A program made the position numbers and the translations under genes. A stretch of DNA of 64,000 nt from Gerris lacustris. Lineage: Eukaryota; Arthropoda; Insecta; Hemiptera; Gerridae. The notes below the pieces were generated by a model that did no database searches, was not told the DNA's origin, and worked only from the letters and a program-made list of their open reading frames with translations. Shown here one piece after another: positions 24,080 to 35,029 of this stretch; the first letter of the stretch is position 1, and every line of letters begins with the position of its first letter. Location: positions 42,299,937-42,363,936 of the forward strand of contig OX578286.1 in NCBI GenBank assembly GCA_951217055.1, given 5' to 3'.

Positions 24080-24750
24080 CTAAAACTCTGAAATAAAAAA
24101 AGGTCCGAGACAACACAGTTAAACTTTCTCAAATGCACTTTCGTAATTACTTTGCCTAGTGTTTTCTATTTATTGATTTTCGAGTTTTCGTAGGTATGCA
24201 TTTAGTTGTTTGTGAAAATTTTATCATAATTTGTCATAAAAATGACTTCTCTTCGGCGGGGAATCGAATACGGTCTCTCTCCGTCCACGTTTAAAGCTAT
24301 TTTCTTAGGAACTAGACTTTTCCCGGGAAAACGGCGTATATCGTTAGATTCAAATCCCGGCGCTGGAGTGTATTTTTCACTGTCTATTTCCCGTAGTTAA
24401 TAATAATTATAATTGGATTTAAATAGATTCGTATGTAAGTGGACTGCATTATAGATTTTATTTTTATCAAAATCGTCGGAACCGCTTTCGAGAAATGATT
24501 TTTTTCTCGTTTTTTCAGAGTTTTTGGAAGGTAGCGCCCTCAAATTTGGGGCATAAATGATTTTTCTGAACATGTATGCCAAATTTCGTCAATATCGGCC
24601 CATTAGTCTAGGCTCCAGGCGTCTGCAAAGACAGTCCAACAGACAGACATTTTTTAAAAACCTTTTTTTGGGGGAACTCAAAACGTGTTAATCCATCAAA
24701 ATCGAATTTTCGCGCTATCACAATATTTTCTCTTTATATCAGCAAGTAAA
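24080..24750. repeat. Dispersed repeat R3, with embedded SINE T tail
   Basis: R3 blocks: GGAACTAGACTTTTCCCGGG, AAAATCGTCGGAACCG, TCTGAACATGTATGCCAAAT, GGCTCCAGGCGTCTGCA, CAGACAGACA and AACGTGTTAATCCATCAAAA. The same series occurs at 41370-41760 and again at 41940-42170 inside a hAT element. A SINE T 3' part (24345-24425) lies within it. Confidence 0.7.
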
Positions 24751-24944
24751 AACGAATTGAAAATGTTTGTTTAACTATTTCGATAGTAAAAAATTATCTA
24801 TTTTACAGTCTATTTGTATACGAATCTAATCATGTAGGTCGTTTTCCCGGGACAAATCTACTTCCTAAGAAAATAGCTATAAACGCCGTACCTATGTATC
24901 GGGTTCGATTCTTCGCCGGAGAAGATATATTTTTATGGTAAATT

Positions 24945-25215
24945 TTCAATTTAAATCAAATTATAATTATTATTAACTACGGGAAACAGACAGAGAAAAA
25001 TACACTCCAGCGCCGGGATTTGAACCACGGGTCTCTATATTTCCAGTATAGCGCTCTACCAACTAAGCTACGCAGGAGAATGATTTTCTCTGACGTTAAT
25101 CATACCTTGTCCCGAATTTAAAGCTTTCAATTTTCCACAAATCTGAGAAGTCAACATTAATGACATAGAACTAGACCGAGAAATAACGCTTATAATTTTA
25201 TAAAGTACCCAATTA
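24945..25215 (-). mobile_element. SINE T with central tRNA-like module
   Basis: On the minus strand: about 130 bp upstream module (GCGTTATTTCTCGGTCTAG, TCAGATTTGTGGAAAATTGA), then TGCGTAGCTTAGTTGGTAGA (box A) and ACCCGTGGTTCAAATCCCGG (box B), then TTTTCTCTGTCTGTTTCCCG and an AT-rich tail (TAATTATAATTTGATTTAAA). The tRNA part sits in the middle rather than at the 5' end. The 58524-58820 copy has the same order. Confidence 0.8.
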
Positions 25216-25257
25216 GTACCTGTACCTAGTACAATCAATTAGAAATTCATATTTTAC

Positions 25258-25455
25258 GATTTTGGTAGTATTCATACTACGGAAAGATTAAATTTTCAAT
25301 TTAAATCAAATTATAATTATTATTAACTACGGGAAACAGACAGAGAAAAATACACTTCAGCGCCGGGATTTGAACCACGGGCCTCTATATAATTATAATT
25401 TGATTTAAATTAAAAATTTAATCTTTCCGTAGTACGAATACTACCAAAATCGTAA
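25258..25455. mobile_element. Inverted-duplicated SINE T derivative
   Basis: TTTTGGTAGTATTCATACTA at 25259 and its near inverse to 25453 flank inverted AT-rich tails. Between them is a truncated tRNA-like B box (GGGATTTGAACCACGGGC on the + strand). So an internal SINE fragment is bounded by about 60-bp inverted arms made from SINE T end modules, like a new MITE. Confidence 0.7.
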
Positions 25456-25544
25456 AAAAAGGTATATTTTCATTAAATGTTCAATAATAATTAAATATAA
25501 CTAAATCGAAATAACTAATAAACGGAAAACACTGGACCTATATA

Positions 25545-25660
25545 ATTATGTAGTAGTAGTAAGGTCCTAGTACCTACTAGTGCAAGACGGTTAGGACGAA
25601 CCACTTGTTCGAACCTAGCATTTAGGCCATCTTTTAGGCCCATTTTACTATCCCCTAGTA
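25545..25660 (-). mobile_element. SINE L fragment (3' part)
   Basis: Inverse of the tail of the 8485 copy: TAGTAGTAGTAAGGTCCTAG, TAGGACGAACCACTTGTTCG and GCCATCTTTTAGGCCCATTT. Confidence 0.8.
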
Positions 25661-25729
25661 ATTATGTACTCGTTTATAATATAATAAAGTTTAATACCAT
25701 TTGTATTAAAGAAATTTTGACCATCTATC

Positions 25730-26164
25730 AGTAGTTATACCGGTACCTGACTGGACCCCCCCTCCACCTCCTTTTTACCTGGTCCCACTTGAGTCCAAGG
25801 TCACACACCCCTCGTCCACGTCTTTAAGCCACGCCCCTCACCTGAGTCCCTCGGGACCGTTCAAACGGCTGTTCGGTTAGTTCGGGACCGTTCCGGGGGG
25901 TACCGTTACAACGGTCCGTTTAACAGCCGTTACAACGGTCAGTTTAACAGCCGTTTGAACGGTCCTTATAACAGCCGTTTGAACGGTCCCGTTAAGGGGT
26001 ACCGTTCCAACGGTCCGTTTAACAGCCGTTTGAACGGTCCCGAGGGACTCAGGTGAGGGGCGTGGCTTAAAGACGTGGACGAGGGGTGTGTGACCTTGGA
26101 CTCAAGTGGGACCAGGTAAAAAGGAGGTGGAGGGGGGGTCCAGTCAGGTACCGGTATAACTACT
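25730..26164. mobile_element. GC-rich fold-back element with dyad-repeat core
   Basis: Arms of about 150 bp start AGTAGTTATACCGGTACC and end in the exact inverse at 26164. The arms are GC-rich (GACTGGACCCCCCCTCCACC, GAGGGACTCAGGTGAGGGGC inverse). The core is built of imperfect 20-bp dyads of the type CCGTTTGAACGGTCC and CCGTTTAACAGCCGTT. AACGG/CCGTT is the Myb-site core and occurs many times. Composition differs sharply from the AT-rich flanks, suggesting arrival from elsewhere. Confidence 0.85.
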
Positions 26165-26710
26165 TCTATCAATTCTAATTTTATCAATAACAACAAAGAA
26201 AAATCCAATATCCTGACCTAACTTAAGTTTTCAATGAAATATCATTCATATGAATGAAAACGAAGATTAATAATAATAATCCCATTCTTCTTACTTCCTC
26301 TCCGATAACGATTTCAAAAAAGACATTTCCCTTTATAAACACAATGCAACAATCAAATTAATACATTGCACTTATCAACTGTAACATGCAGTTCCTACAT
26401 TATGTCTCTTACAGGACGATAAGATAGGGAGATAAAAAGAATGCATCGCTGGGGGTACAATGTAGGAATTAAATGGGAAAGGTCTAGTCTAGACTATGTT
26501 GTCTAGACATTAGTTGTTTTTTTTTATCTAAACTTGTTTTTCTAATGAAAATTTGTAGTGATAGTGGCTTTTTTTTAATCTTTAGGATGGTAGCTGACTC
26601 AGATTTTCTTGTTGTCTAGCCAGTCAGACAGTGACTTGGTTTTAATTTCCCTCCCCCCGTTATCTTATTCTCATAGTGAACAACTTTGTTGTTGTGAAAT
26701 AATAAAAAAA
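26165..26710. other. No gene seen
   Basis: Mixed AT-rich DNA; no recognised feature. Confidence 0.5.
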
Positions 26711-27871
26711 TGTCTCTTCACGTGAATTCAAAACTATTTCTTAGCCAAAGCATCGTTTAGCCTTTATAAAGTCCATCATAAGTTTCGGAAATGCGGAAGA
26801 AATAGTTTCATTAGTAACAGGAAGTAAGTGGAAACTGAGTCTACTTCGTGTCGGAGATCGACATTAAGACTCATAAAGGCTCCATGAATAGCCTTTTTAA
26901 GGCTAAAAGCAGCTTTGGCTAGTAAAAAGTGTGAATTTACGTGGAGAAACATATCGGAGAACGACATAAGACTCTTTAAAGTTCATGAATGGCCTTATGA
27001 AGGCTAAAAGAATAAAAAATGTGAATTTACATGGGGAAACATGTCAGAGAAGACATAAGACTCATGAAGGCTCATATGGCCTTATGAAGGCTAAAAGCTG
27101 TTTTGGCAGTAAAAAGTGTGAATTTACGTGGAGAAACATATCAGAGAACGACATAAGGCTCATGAATGGCCTTATGAAGGCTAAAAGAATAAAAAGTGTG
27201 AATTTACGTGGAGAAACATATCAGAGAACGACATAAGGCTCATGAATGGCTCATGAATGGCCTTATGAAGGCTAAAAGCTGTTTTGACAGTAAAAAGTGT
27301 GAATTTACGTGGAGAAACATGCCAGAGAACGACATAAGGCTCATGAATGGCCTTATGAAGGCTAAAAGAATAAAAAGTGTGAATTTGCGTGGAGAAACAT
27401 ATCAGAGAACGACATAAGGCTCATGAATGGCCTTATGAAGGCTAAAAGCTGTTTTGGCAGTAAAAAGTGTGAATTTACGTGGAGAAACATATCAGAGAAC
27501 GACATAAGGCTCATGAATGGCCTTATGAAGGCTAAAAGCTGTTTTGGCAGTAAAAAGTGTGAATTTACGTGGAGAAACATATCAGAGAACGACATAAGGC
27601 TCATGAATGACCTTATGAAGGCTAAAAGCTGTTTTGACAGTAAAAAGTGTGAATTTACGTGGAGAAACATGCCAGAGAACGACATAAGACTCTGGAAGGC
27701 TCGTGAATGGCCTTATGAAAGCTAAAAGCTGCTTTGGCAGTAAAAAGTGTGAATTAACGTGGAAAAATATGTCGGAGATGGACATAAGGCTCTTGAAGGC
27801 TCATGAATGGCCTTATGAAGGCTTAAAAGCTGCTTTGGATAATATAAAGTTTGAATTTACGTGGAAAGTCA
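26711..27871. mobile_element. MITE family M, copy expanded into a minisatellite
   Basis: The ends match the 12316-12629 element: TGTCTCTTCACGTGAATTCA at the left and AATTTACGTGGAAAGTCA at the right. Inside are about twelve tandem units of roughly 60-90 bp with GTGAATTTACGTGGAGAAAC, CAGAGAACGACATAAGGCTC and GAATGGCCTTATGAAGGCTA; some units lack the GCTGTTTTGGCAGT part. Frames reading MNGLMKAK repeats on one strand and FLHVNSHFLL on the other come only from the repetition. Confidence 0.9.
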
Positions 27872-27889
27872 GTTTTATCATTCATTAAA

Positions 27890-28136
27890 ACGACCTCCAG
27901 TGTAGCTCCCATATCTTAATGTAGTGATTTCTGGTAGGGCAGTGACGAATATACGGGATGATGAATCTTCCCCCTTTGACACTAACAAACTAATTCCGTG
28001 GAGCTATTCAACTATAAATGCCAAATGTATGAATGCTAAAAGCTGCTTTGGCTAATAGAAAGTGTGAATATACGTGTAGGGACAGTTTTATAATTTATTA
28101 AGACGACCTTCAGTGTCGCCCCCATATTTTAATGTA
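27890..28136. repeat. Repeat fragments including a family M right end
   Basis: 28040-28100 carries a diverged family M end (GCTAAAAGCTGCTTTGGCTA, then GAATATACGTGTAGGGACAG). 27935-28000 matches 28800-28870 (GGGCAGTGACG, GGGATGATGAATCTTC, TCCGTGGAGCTA), a second dispersed family. Confidence 0.65.
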
Positions 28137-28795
28137 TACTCTTTTTACAATTTAGTATTAACTTTTGCAAGCGCGGGAAAAATCGAAAAAATGTGGAGAA
28201 GAGCCAATGAGAGCACGGGATTTTGAATTGGCAAAGGTCTGGCCAACTAGGCAAATGAAAATTACATTGGTACCAGGGGTATCCAACTCAGTATTCTAGA
28301 GGTGTAAGACCACTAGCGCTGGTCGGGCAGATGGCGGTTAAAATTGTAAACTACTTATGATCTTTTGACATTCCTCGAATTATAAAATATAAACAAATAC
28401 TGGTTGTCAGACATTTGTACTATTTTGTAAATAAAAGAAATAAAAAAAACAGCCTCGGTGGCTGTGTGAGATGCGCGATTGCTCCGAAATCGAAAGTTGC
28501 CGGGTTCGAATCTAGTAAATTGACAAATTAATTTATAAATTTATTTCTTTGAATTAAGAAACTCAAAATATTTTGAATGGTGTAAAAGATTTAGTTACAA
28601 TATTAACCGGCAAATTCCCGTGGAGCGCTAGTAGTCTAACACAGGTAGATAAAGAGAGGAGTTGGAAATCTTTCCGTTTAAGGATTCTATGATCGCTGAT
28701 TGGTACCAACTCTCCCACAATTAATTTTTTTCCTCATATAGGTTGGCTAATTTTAGTGTCAAATTTAATACTAATTGCAAAAAGAGTATTGTGAT
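28137..28795. mobile_element. Inverted-terminus element with nested SINE
   Basis: The ends are ACTCTTTTTACAATTTAGTA and its inverse (AATACTAATTGCAAAAAGAGT at 28773-28793). The interior includes GCCAATGAGAGCACGGG and CCTCATATAGGTTGGC, which recur at 30480-30610. Between about 28300 and 28640 sits a second insertion bounded by CACTAGCGCTGG and GGAGCGCTAGTAG and containing a tRNA-like module. Confidence 0.7.
28448..28520 (+). mobile_element. tRNA-derived SINE head, family N
   Basis: GCCTCGGTGGCTGTGTGAGA gives a box A-like region and GTTGCCGGGTTCGAATCTAG a B box (GGTTCGAATCT). The anticodon arm GCTCCGAAATCGAAAG is degenerate. Followed by AT-rich DNA. A SINE is more likely than a tRNA gene because the acceptor stem does not pair. 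Confidence 0.6.
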
Positions 28796-29700
28796 TACTT
28801 GTAGGGCAGTGGCGTAGATAAGGGATGATGTATCTTCTCCCTTTGACACATAACTCCGTGGAGCTACTGTACTAATTGAGGGCCTAGCCCTGCCAAATGG
28901 CTTACACAGCTATATATGTGTAATAAATGATACGAAGTGAGTATGATGTTCCATGAACTGCATTAATCTTATAAATTGGTGTATAACAACCACTTTACAT
29001 AAGCATCCACACACTTATAAAGCGATGCTTGTTGAATCCCGAGCAGAGGGGGCATGATTAGGTATATAAACCCAGAACAGTGGTCTCCCATCCAAGATGT
29101 GATCATGCCCGACGCTGTTAACTTTATTAATTCTTATTATATTAATAAAGCCAACCACTCTTCTATGCGAGATACTGAGGCCCTTCTATATATTATATAA
29201 GAAATAAGAAGGCACAAAAGCGAGCATTATATAATATTATGTATTTTATAAATATTAGTTTGTTCATAATATGAATAAGTTATTTGTAAACAGTTATCTA
29301 AATGCTAAATTAGTGGGTCCAAGACTTATTTATATTTTTATCAATTTTACTTTAGCGAGGTATAGAAGTTTTTGATAACTCTTTGTAATTTGTCGGCTTG
29401 GCGGCTTTATCAATCGCTCACATCTCTCTATTTTAAAATTGATAGATCAGCATTTAGAATAAGTCCTCAGTTCTCTTATCATGGCCTTTCGCCTACTCCA
29501 GTAATTAATAGTGAGATATTGCCTATTTTCTTTAATTAACTACATGACTAACTACAATAAAAATCAAAATTGTCAGATAGCTTAGGTGTATAGAAATGAT
29601 TTAACGATGTGTTTCTTGTGGGCAATAAGATTATATTTGCTATTCAGAATTGTCGTCTATTTGAAAACTCATAGGTCCCCTTCACATGCCACCTTGGTGG
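28796..29700. other. Gene-free interval
   Basis: It starts with a repeat shared with 27935-28000. GCCAACCACTCTTCTATGCG near 29151 and the 29030-29130 stretch are unique. No convincing coding frame. Confidence 0.45.
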
Positions 29701-29985
29701 CGCCACCACAAGATCTGGCAATGCCACCACAAGATCTGGCAATGCCACCACAAGATCTGGCAATGCCACCACAAGATCTGGCAATGCCACCACAAGATCT
29801 GGCAATGCCACCACAATATCTGGCAATGCCACCACAAGATCTGGCAATGCCACCACAAGATCTGGCAACGCCACCACAAAATCTGGCAATGCCACCACAA
29901 GATCTGGCAATGCCACCACAAGATCTGGCAACGCCACCACAAGATGTGGCAATGCCACCACAAGATCTGGCAGCGCCGACAATAA
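29695..29985 (+). repeat. 21-bp minisatellite, about 13 units
   Basis: The unit is CCACCACAAGATCTGGCAAT plus G, nearly uniform. Because 21 is a multiple of three every frame stays open, giving apparent PPQDLAM repeats on one strand and other heptads elsewhere. An upstream Met frame (29586) and a stop at 30003 make a 139-residue ORF, but flanking codons look random. Probably non-coding. Confidence 0.9.
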
Positions 29986-30009
29986 TCCAGAGATGGCACA
30001 CATAATTGA

Positions 30010-30435
30010 AAATATGTAGAAGTAATCAGATTCATTAAAATTAGTAAATATTAGTCATTAACCCTTTTATTTGTCATTGAATGGATTACATTATGATTAA
30101 TCAATGTATCTTTTATTTCTTCCCATCTTCCTGGAGCATTGTGTTTATTCTGATGAATGCCATTTGTTTCTGTCCAAATTCAATTTGTTTTAGACTGACA
30201 TTTGTTTCGGACATAAGGGAACAGTTTTGGTTTCTCTGTCTGCTGATCAAAATCTTTGAGAAACCGATTTAAATGAAACCTGTGGATGGTACTTCAAAAT
30301 TAGACAATAAAATAGGTCCCAATATTATAATTTTAACTCTCTTCATATTCTTACGTGATCATTAGCTGGAATTAAATAAGTATTTCCAAAGCTTCGGTGA
30401 ATCTAAAACTTTTCTTTAGATATCAAAAACAACTG
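30010..30435. other. No gene seen
   Basis: Mixed AT-rich DNA. The + frame at 30081-30272 (63 residues) is hydrophobic and unrecognised. Confidence 0.4.
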
Positions 30436-30439
30436 TCAA

Positions 30440-30660
30440 AGTAAAAACAGGAATCTATACTGGTCTTACTGGTAAATCGAACCAATGAGAGCTCGAAATT
30501 TTGACGTCTTAAAGGTAGGACCAACTTAGCAAAAATGTCACTGGCGAAATACCTCCTACATGCTTTAGTGGCTTTATGTTTTCCCTTACATAGGTTGGCA
30601 AGTCTGAGCTGTCAGAGTTAACACTTGCATAAGATTAAGTATAGTTTCGCTGTTAGATAG
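30440..30660. repeat. Relative of the 28137 element
   Basis: ACCAATGAGAGCTCG, GGTAGGACCAACTTAGC and CTTACATAGGTTGGC match the interior of 28137-28795 in the same order. GTTAACACTTGCATAAGATT marks the right side. Termini are decayed. Confidence 0.55.
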
Positions 30661-30839
30661 TTAATTGGGAATGCTCATGTCGTACCTTATGACATTATAT
30701 GGTTGGCAGTTGGTAATATTGTTTAAGGTAAGGATGAGATTAAGAAGTAATGAATGACAGTAAACTGATAAGCTCCTATCAATATATAGATGGTTGTTTT
30801 GTTTGGATATTATATTGTAGAGGCTGTATGGCGGGAAAC

Positions 30840-31180
30840 GACTGAGTAAGAAAAGAATCCTTCCCCCCTAGCAAGACGGTACACGTGTATCTTCTTTCTC
30901 TGTGTGTGTGAGTGAATCACCCACGTGGCATCCTATTCCTCCCTCCCATTATATCTTCTTCCTCTCTCTTTCCTTTTTCTATTCCTTTAAACAGAAGATC
31001 CGAAACAACAAACCCACGTGGACATGGGCCCTTAGGGGATGTCTGACATTCGTGCTAGAAAGAATCCCCTTCCCAAGAACTGTGTCTCTTGAAGAAAGTT
31101 GTCTTAAAACAGCCAGTTTTAAACTCTGCAAACCTGTAAACAACAGCAAGAATGGCACAATTTGAGCATCTCTCAACTTA
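30840..31180. promoter_or_regulatory. GC-balanced stretch with three CACGTG sites
   Basis: CACGTG occurs near 30883 (ACACGTGT), 30921 (CCACGTGG) and 31015 (CCACGTGG). The + strand from 30890 to 30985 is pyrimidine-rich. An 87-residue + frame spans it but has no recognisable domain. Together with 13980-14200 this suggests E-box-containing control DNA or a non-coding first exon; the target gene is unknown. Confidence 0.3.
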
Positions 31181-31199
31181 GACAAAAACTTTTCTCATA

Positions 31200-31690
31200 A
31201 ACATAGCAATAATAAATTAAACGTGATGGGGCATAACTTGTGACATTCTAAATGAACCAAAGGATAGATTGTTGAAAATTGCATTGAAATTTGTCCAATA
31301 GTTTTGCACGAAACATCTAAATGTAAACAAATAAATAATGATGAGACATACCCTATGACAATTCTGATGAACCAAAAGGTACTTTGGTGAAAATTTCTTT
31401 TAAATTTATCCAGTAGTTTTGAAGATTAGCATCTAAATGTAAACAAATAAACAATAATGAGACATAGCCTATGACAATTCTGATGAACTAAAAGATTGAT
31501 TGGTGAAAATGTAATTCAAATTTATCCAGTAGTGTTGAAGATTAACGTCTTAAATGTAAACAAATAAACAATGATGAAATATAGCCTATGATAATCCTGA
31601 TGAACCAAATACACTTGTGAAAATTTCATTCAAATCGATCCAGCAGTTTCGAACATTAGTGTCTAAATGTAGACACAAATTGGTAACCAC
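31200..31690 (+). repeat. Tandem repeat of about 116 bp, four units
   Basis: Each unit has GATGAACCAAAAGGT, GTGAAAATTTC, TTTATCCAGTAGTTTTGAAG and CATCTAAATGTAAACAAATA, then AATGATGAGACATA. The phrase order is that of a retroelement 3' end, so a short tail segment seems to have been tandemly duplicated. Confidence 0.85.
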
Positions 31691-31769
31691 CCATTGGTGC
31701 CATGTTGGTGGTAGATTAGTTACCCATCCAATATTTGCTAACCAGTTATAAGGAATTCCCTTGCCTAAA

Positions 31770-33960
31770 TAGCTATTAAGACAAAGGGATTTACTAGTCC
31801 GAAAAACTTATGGACAAAGGAACATCACAAGAAACTTTTGGAAGAACTTTCAGACAACTATTAAGACAAAGGGATATACTAGTCCGAAGAACTTTTGGAC
31901 AAAGGAACATCACAAGAAACTTTTGCAAGAACTTTCAGACAACTATTAAGACAAAGGGATTTACTAGTCCGAAGAACTTTTGGACAAAGGAACATCACAA
32001 GAAACTTTTGCAAGAACTTTCAGACAACTATTAAGACAAAGGGATATACTAGTCCGAAAAACTTATGGACAAAGGAAATCACAAGAAACTTTTGGAAGAA
32101 CTTTCAGACAACTATTAAGACAAAGGGATATACTAGTCCGAAGAACTTTTGGACAAAGGAACATCACAAGAAACTTTTGCAAGAACTTTCAGACAACTAT
32201 TAAGACAAAGGGATATACTAGTCCGAAGAACTTTTGGACAAAGGAACATCACAAGAAACTTTTGCAAGAACTTTCAGACAACTATTAAGACAAAGGGATA
32301 TACTAGTCCGAAAAACTTATGGACAAAGGAAATCACAAGAAACTTTTGGAAGAACTTTCAGACAACTATTAAGACAAAGGGATATACTAGTCCGAAGAAC
32401 TTTTGGACAAAGGAACATCACAAGAAACTTTTGCAAGAACTTTCAGACAACTATTAAGACAAAGGGATATACTAGTCCGAAAAACTTATGGACAAAGGAA
32501 ATCACAAGAAACTTTTGGAAGAACTTTCAGACAACTATTAAGACAAAGGGATATACTAGTCCGAAGAACTTTTGGACAAAGGAACATCACAAGAAACTTT
32601 TGCAAGAACTTTCAGACAACTATTAAGACAAAGGGATATACTAGTCCGAAAAACTTATGGACAAAGGAAATCACAAGAAACTTTTGGAAGAACTTTCAGA
32701 CAACTATTAAGACAAAGGGATATACTAGTCCGAAGAACTTTTGGACAAAGGAACATCACAAGAAACTTTTGGAAGAACTTTCAGACAACTATTAAGACAA
32801 AGGGATATACTAGTCCGAAGAACTTTTGGACAAAGGAACATCACAAGAAACTTTTGGAAGAACTTTCAGACAACTATTAAGACAAAGGGATATACTAGTC
32901 CGAAGAACTTTTGGAAAAAGGAACATCACAAGAAACTTTGGAAGAACTTTCAGACAACTATTAAGACAAAGGGATATACTAGTCCGAAGAACTTTTGGAC
33001 AAAGGAACATCACAAGAAACATTTGCAAGAACTTTCAGACAACTATTAAGACAAAGGGATATACTAGTCCGAAGAACTTTTGGACAAAGGAACATCACAA
33101 GAAACTTTGGAAGAACTTTCAGACAACTATTAAGACAAAGGGATATACTAGTCCGAAGAACTTTTGGACAAAGGAACATCACAAGAAACTTTTGCAAGAA
33201 CTTTCAGACAACTATTAAGACAAAGGGATATACTAGTCCGAAGAACTTTTGGACAAAGGAACATCACAAGAAACTTTTGCAAGAACTTTCTGACTACTAT
33301 TAAGTAACTTTCAGACTACTGTTAATACAAAGGGATATACTAGTCCGAAGAACTGTTGGATCAAGAAACATCACAAGAAACTTTGGAAGAACTTTCTGAC
33401 AACTATTAAGACAAAGGGATATACTAGTCCGAAGAACTTTTGGACAAAGGAACATCACAAGAAACTTTTGCAAGAACTTTCTGACTACTATTAAGTAACT
33501 TTCAGACTACTGTTAATACAAAGGGATATACTAGTCCGAAGAACTGTTGGATCAAGAAACATCACAAGAAACTTTGGAAGAACTTTCTGACAACTATTAA
33601 GACAAAGGGATATACTAGTCCGAAGAACTTTTGGACAAAGGAACATCACAAGAAACTTTTGCAAGAACTTTCTGACTACTATTAAGATAAAGGGATATAC
33701 TAGTCCGAAGAACTTATGGACAAAGGAACATCACAAGAAACCTTTACAAGAACTTTCAGACAACTATTAAAACAAAGGGATATATATACTAGTCCGAAGA
33801 ACTTTTGGACAAAGGAACATCACAAGAAACTTTGGAAGAACTTTCAGACAACTATTAAGACAAAGGGATATACTAGTCCGAAGAACTTTTGGACAAAGGA
33901 ACATTACAATGAAACTTTTGGACGAATTTTGGAAGAACCTTTGGACAAGGAACACTTGTT
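31770..33960 (+). repeat. 85-bp minisatellite, about 26 units, with higher-order repeats
   Basis: The unit holds ACTATTAAGACAAAGGGATA, TACTAGTCCGAAGAACTTTT, GGACAAAGGAACATCACAAG and AAACTTTTGCAAGAACTTTC. Two unit types (84 and 85 bp) alternate as a 169-bp dimer repeated between about 32230 and 32745. A second higher-order unit of about 194 bp repeats at 33285-33680. The first half of the unit matches the interior of MITE family S (16398-16460). Apparent 102-130 residue frames (MDKGTSQETF) are read-throughs: 85 is not a multiple of three, so each frame visits all three phases and then stops. Confidence 0.95.
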
Positions 33961-34007
33961 TATCTGAAGGTGAAGGTGATGATGTCTGATGTCCCTTTGT
34001 CTTATTA

Positions 34008-34206
34008 ACTGTGTATAGTGGCGTAACTATGGGCCCGCATTGCGGGGGGCCCCCAGTGCCAGGGGCCCTAAAACAACGACGGGGGCCCCCAGATCTAAAC
34101 GGTAGAGTTTTTTTTTTTTCTCATCAATTTTGTTGGGCGAGGGGCCCCCAAAAAGTTTTTGTGGGGGGGGGGGGCCCAATACCCTAGCTACGCCACTTAC
34201 TGTGTA
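34008..34206. mobile_element. hAT MITE with 8-bp target duplication ACTGTGTA
   Basis: ACTGTGTA lies at 34008-34015 and 34199-34206. The element between (34016-34198) has inverted ends TAGTGGCGTAACTA and TAGCTACGCCACTT and a GC-rich interior with GGGGGCCCCC blocks and a poly-G tract. Eight-base duplications and YAGTGGCG ends are the hAT signature. Confidence 0.9.
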
Positions 34207-34263
34207 TGAAGTCAATTGACAGATTTAAAAGTTGATGAAGTGACTCACTAACCCTGTGTCATC

Positions 34264-34473
34264 GGCACTTCTTTAGATTGTTACTCCCCATACAAAAAAA
34301 TCAGAATGGAGTAATAATCTAAAGATGGTGTACGGAATGTTCTTATTTAAACTGTTACTCCCTTGATATAAACAGAAGTGTGATATTCCTTTGTCCCAAA
34401 GTACATTGGACTAAACATCCCTTTGTCTTAATTGTTATTTAGTCAAAGGGGAGTAACAATCTAAAGAAGTACC
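34264..34473. mobile_element. MITE family S, complete copy
   Basis: The ends are GGCACTTCTTTAGATTGTTA and TAACAATCTAAAGAAGTACC. Inner inverted blocks repeat the terminal motif (GAGTAATAATCTAAAGATGG, TTTAAACTGTTACTCCC), so the motif occurs four times. It lies 300 bp from the 85-bp minisatellite derived from the same family. Confidence 0.88.
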
Positions 34474-34479
34474 GTGTCA

Positions 34480-35025
34480 TCTATTGAATACTTTATTGTA
34501 TAAGGCTATTGGGAGGTTCTCCACGGACTGTTATTTAATCATCATCATGACATCGAGTTAATATGTATAGTGGCTGATACTTTTGTCCTCGGATATCAAT
34601 ATTTTGTGTTGTTTAGGAGGTAACAAAAAAGGGGGGAAAACTAAATAAATAATACCACAAAAATAAAAACAACATGAAATAACAATATTGAATAACATAC
34701 AAACAAATTACTACCTAAGAAAAAGTATATATATATTCAGGAAAATTTTATTTTATTTTTTTACACTAGTAATAAACCTGAATGGATTTAAACTGTCATA
34801 AGAAAAAAAAAAAAAATACACAATGACGTTTGTAAGTAAAACATTAAAAAAAGGCAATTTGAAATAAAAACACGAAAAAATACTCTCTTGGGTTAATAGA
34901 AAACAAAATTGTTGATAAGATTATAATATTTTTTATTGTTATTACTTTTATTTACATAAAACAAAAACAAATATTAAAATACATACGTCAACACTATTGA
35001 ATGGATGAGATTGTAAGTATAGATT
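34480..35025. other. No gene seen
   Basis: AT-rich, A-run-bearing DNA; no feature. Confidence 0.5.
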
Positions 35026-35029
35026 TTAT

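Noticed and set aside
25017..25080. Functional tRNA gene on the minus strand
   Set aside because: Good box A and B, but embedded in SINE T, and the anticodon arm cannot be set with a clear anticodon.
26985..27725. MNGLMKAK and FLHVNSHFLL repeat frames
   Set aside because: They are read from the expanded family M MITE; frames on both strands overlap over the same repeats.
29586..30005. 139-residue PPQDLAM-repeat ORF, as a repetitive structural protein
   Set aside because: A 21-bp unit keeps every frame on both strands open; flanking codons are random and there is no conserved start or splice site.
31810..33303. Series of 102-130 residue frames starting MDKGTSQETF
   Set aside because: They come from an 85-bp tandem repeat read in three phases in turn, each ending at the same stop; the frames overlap each other and there is no coding context.
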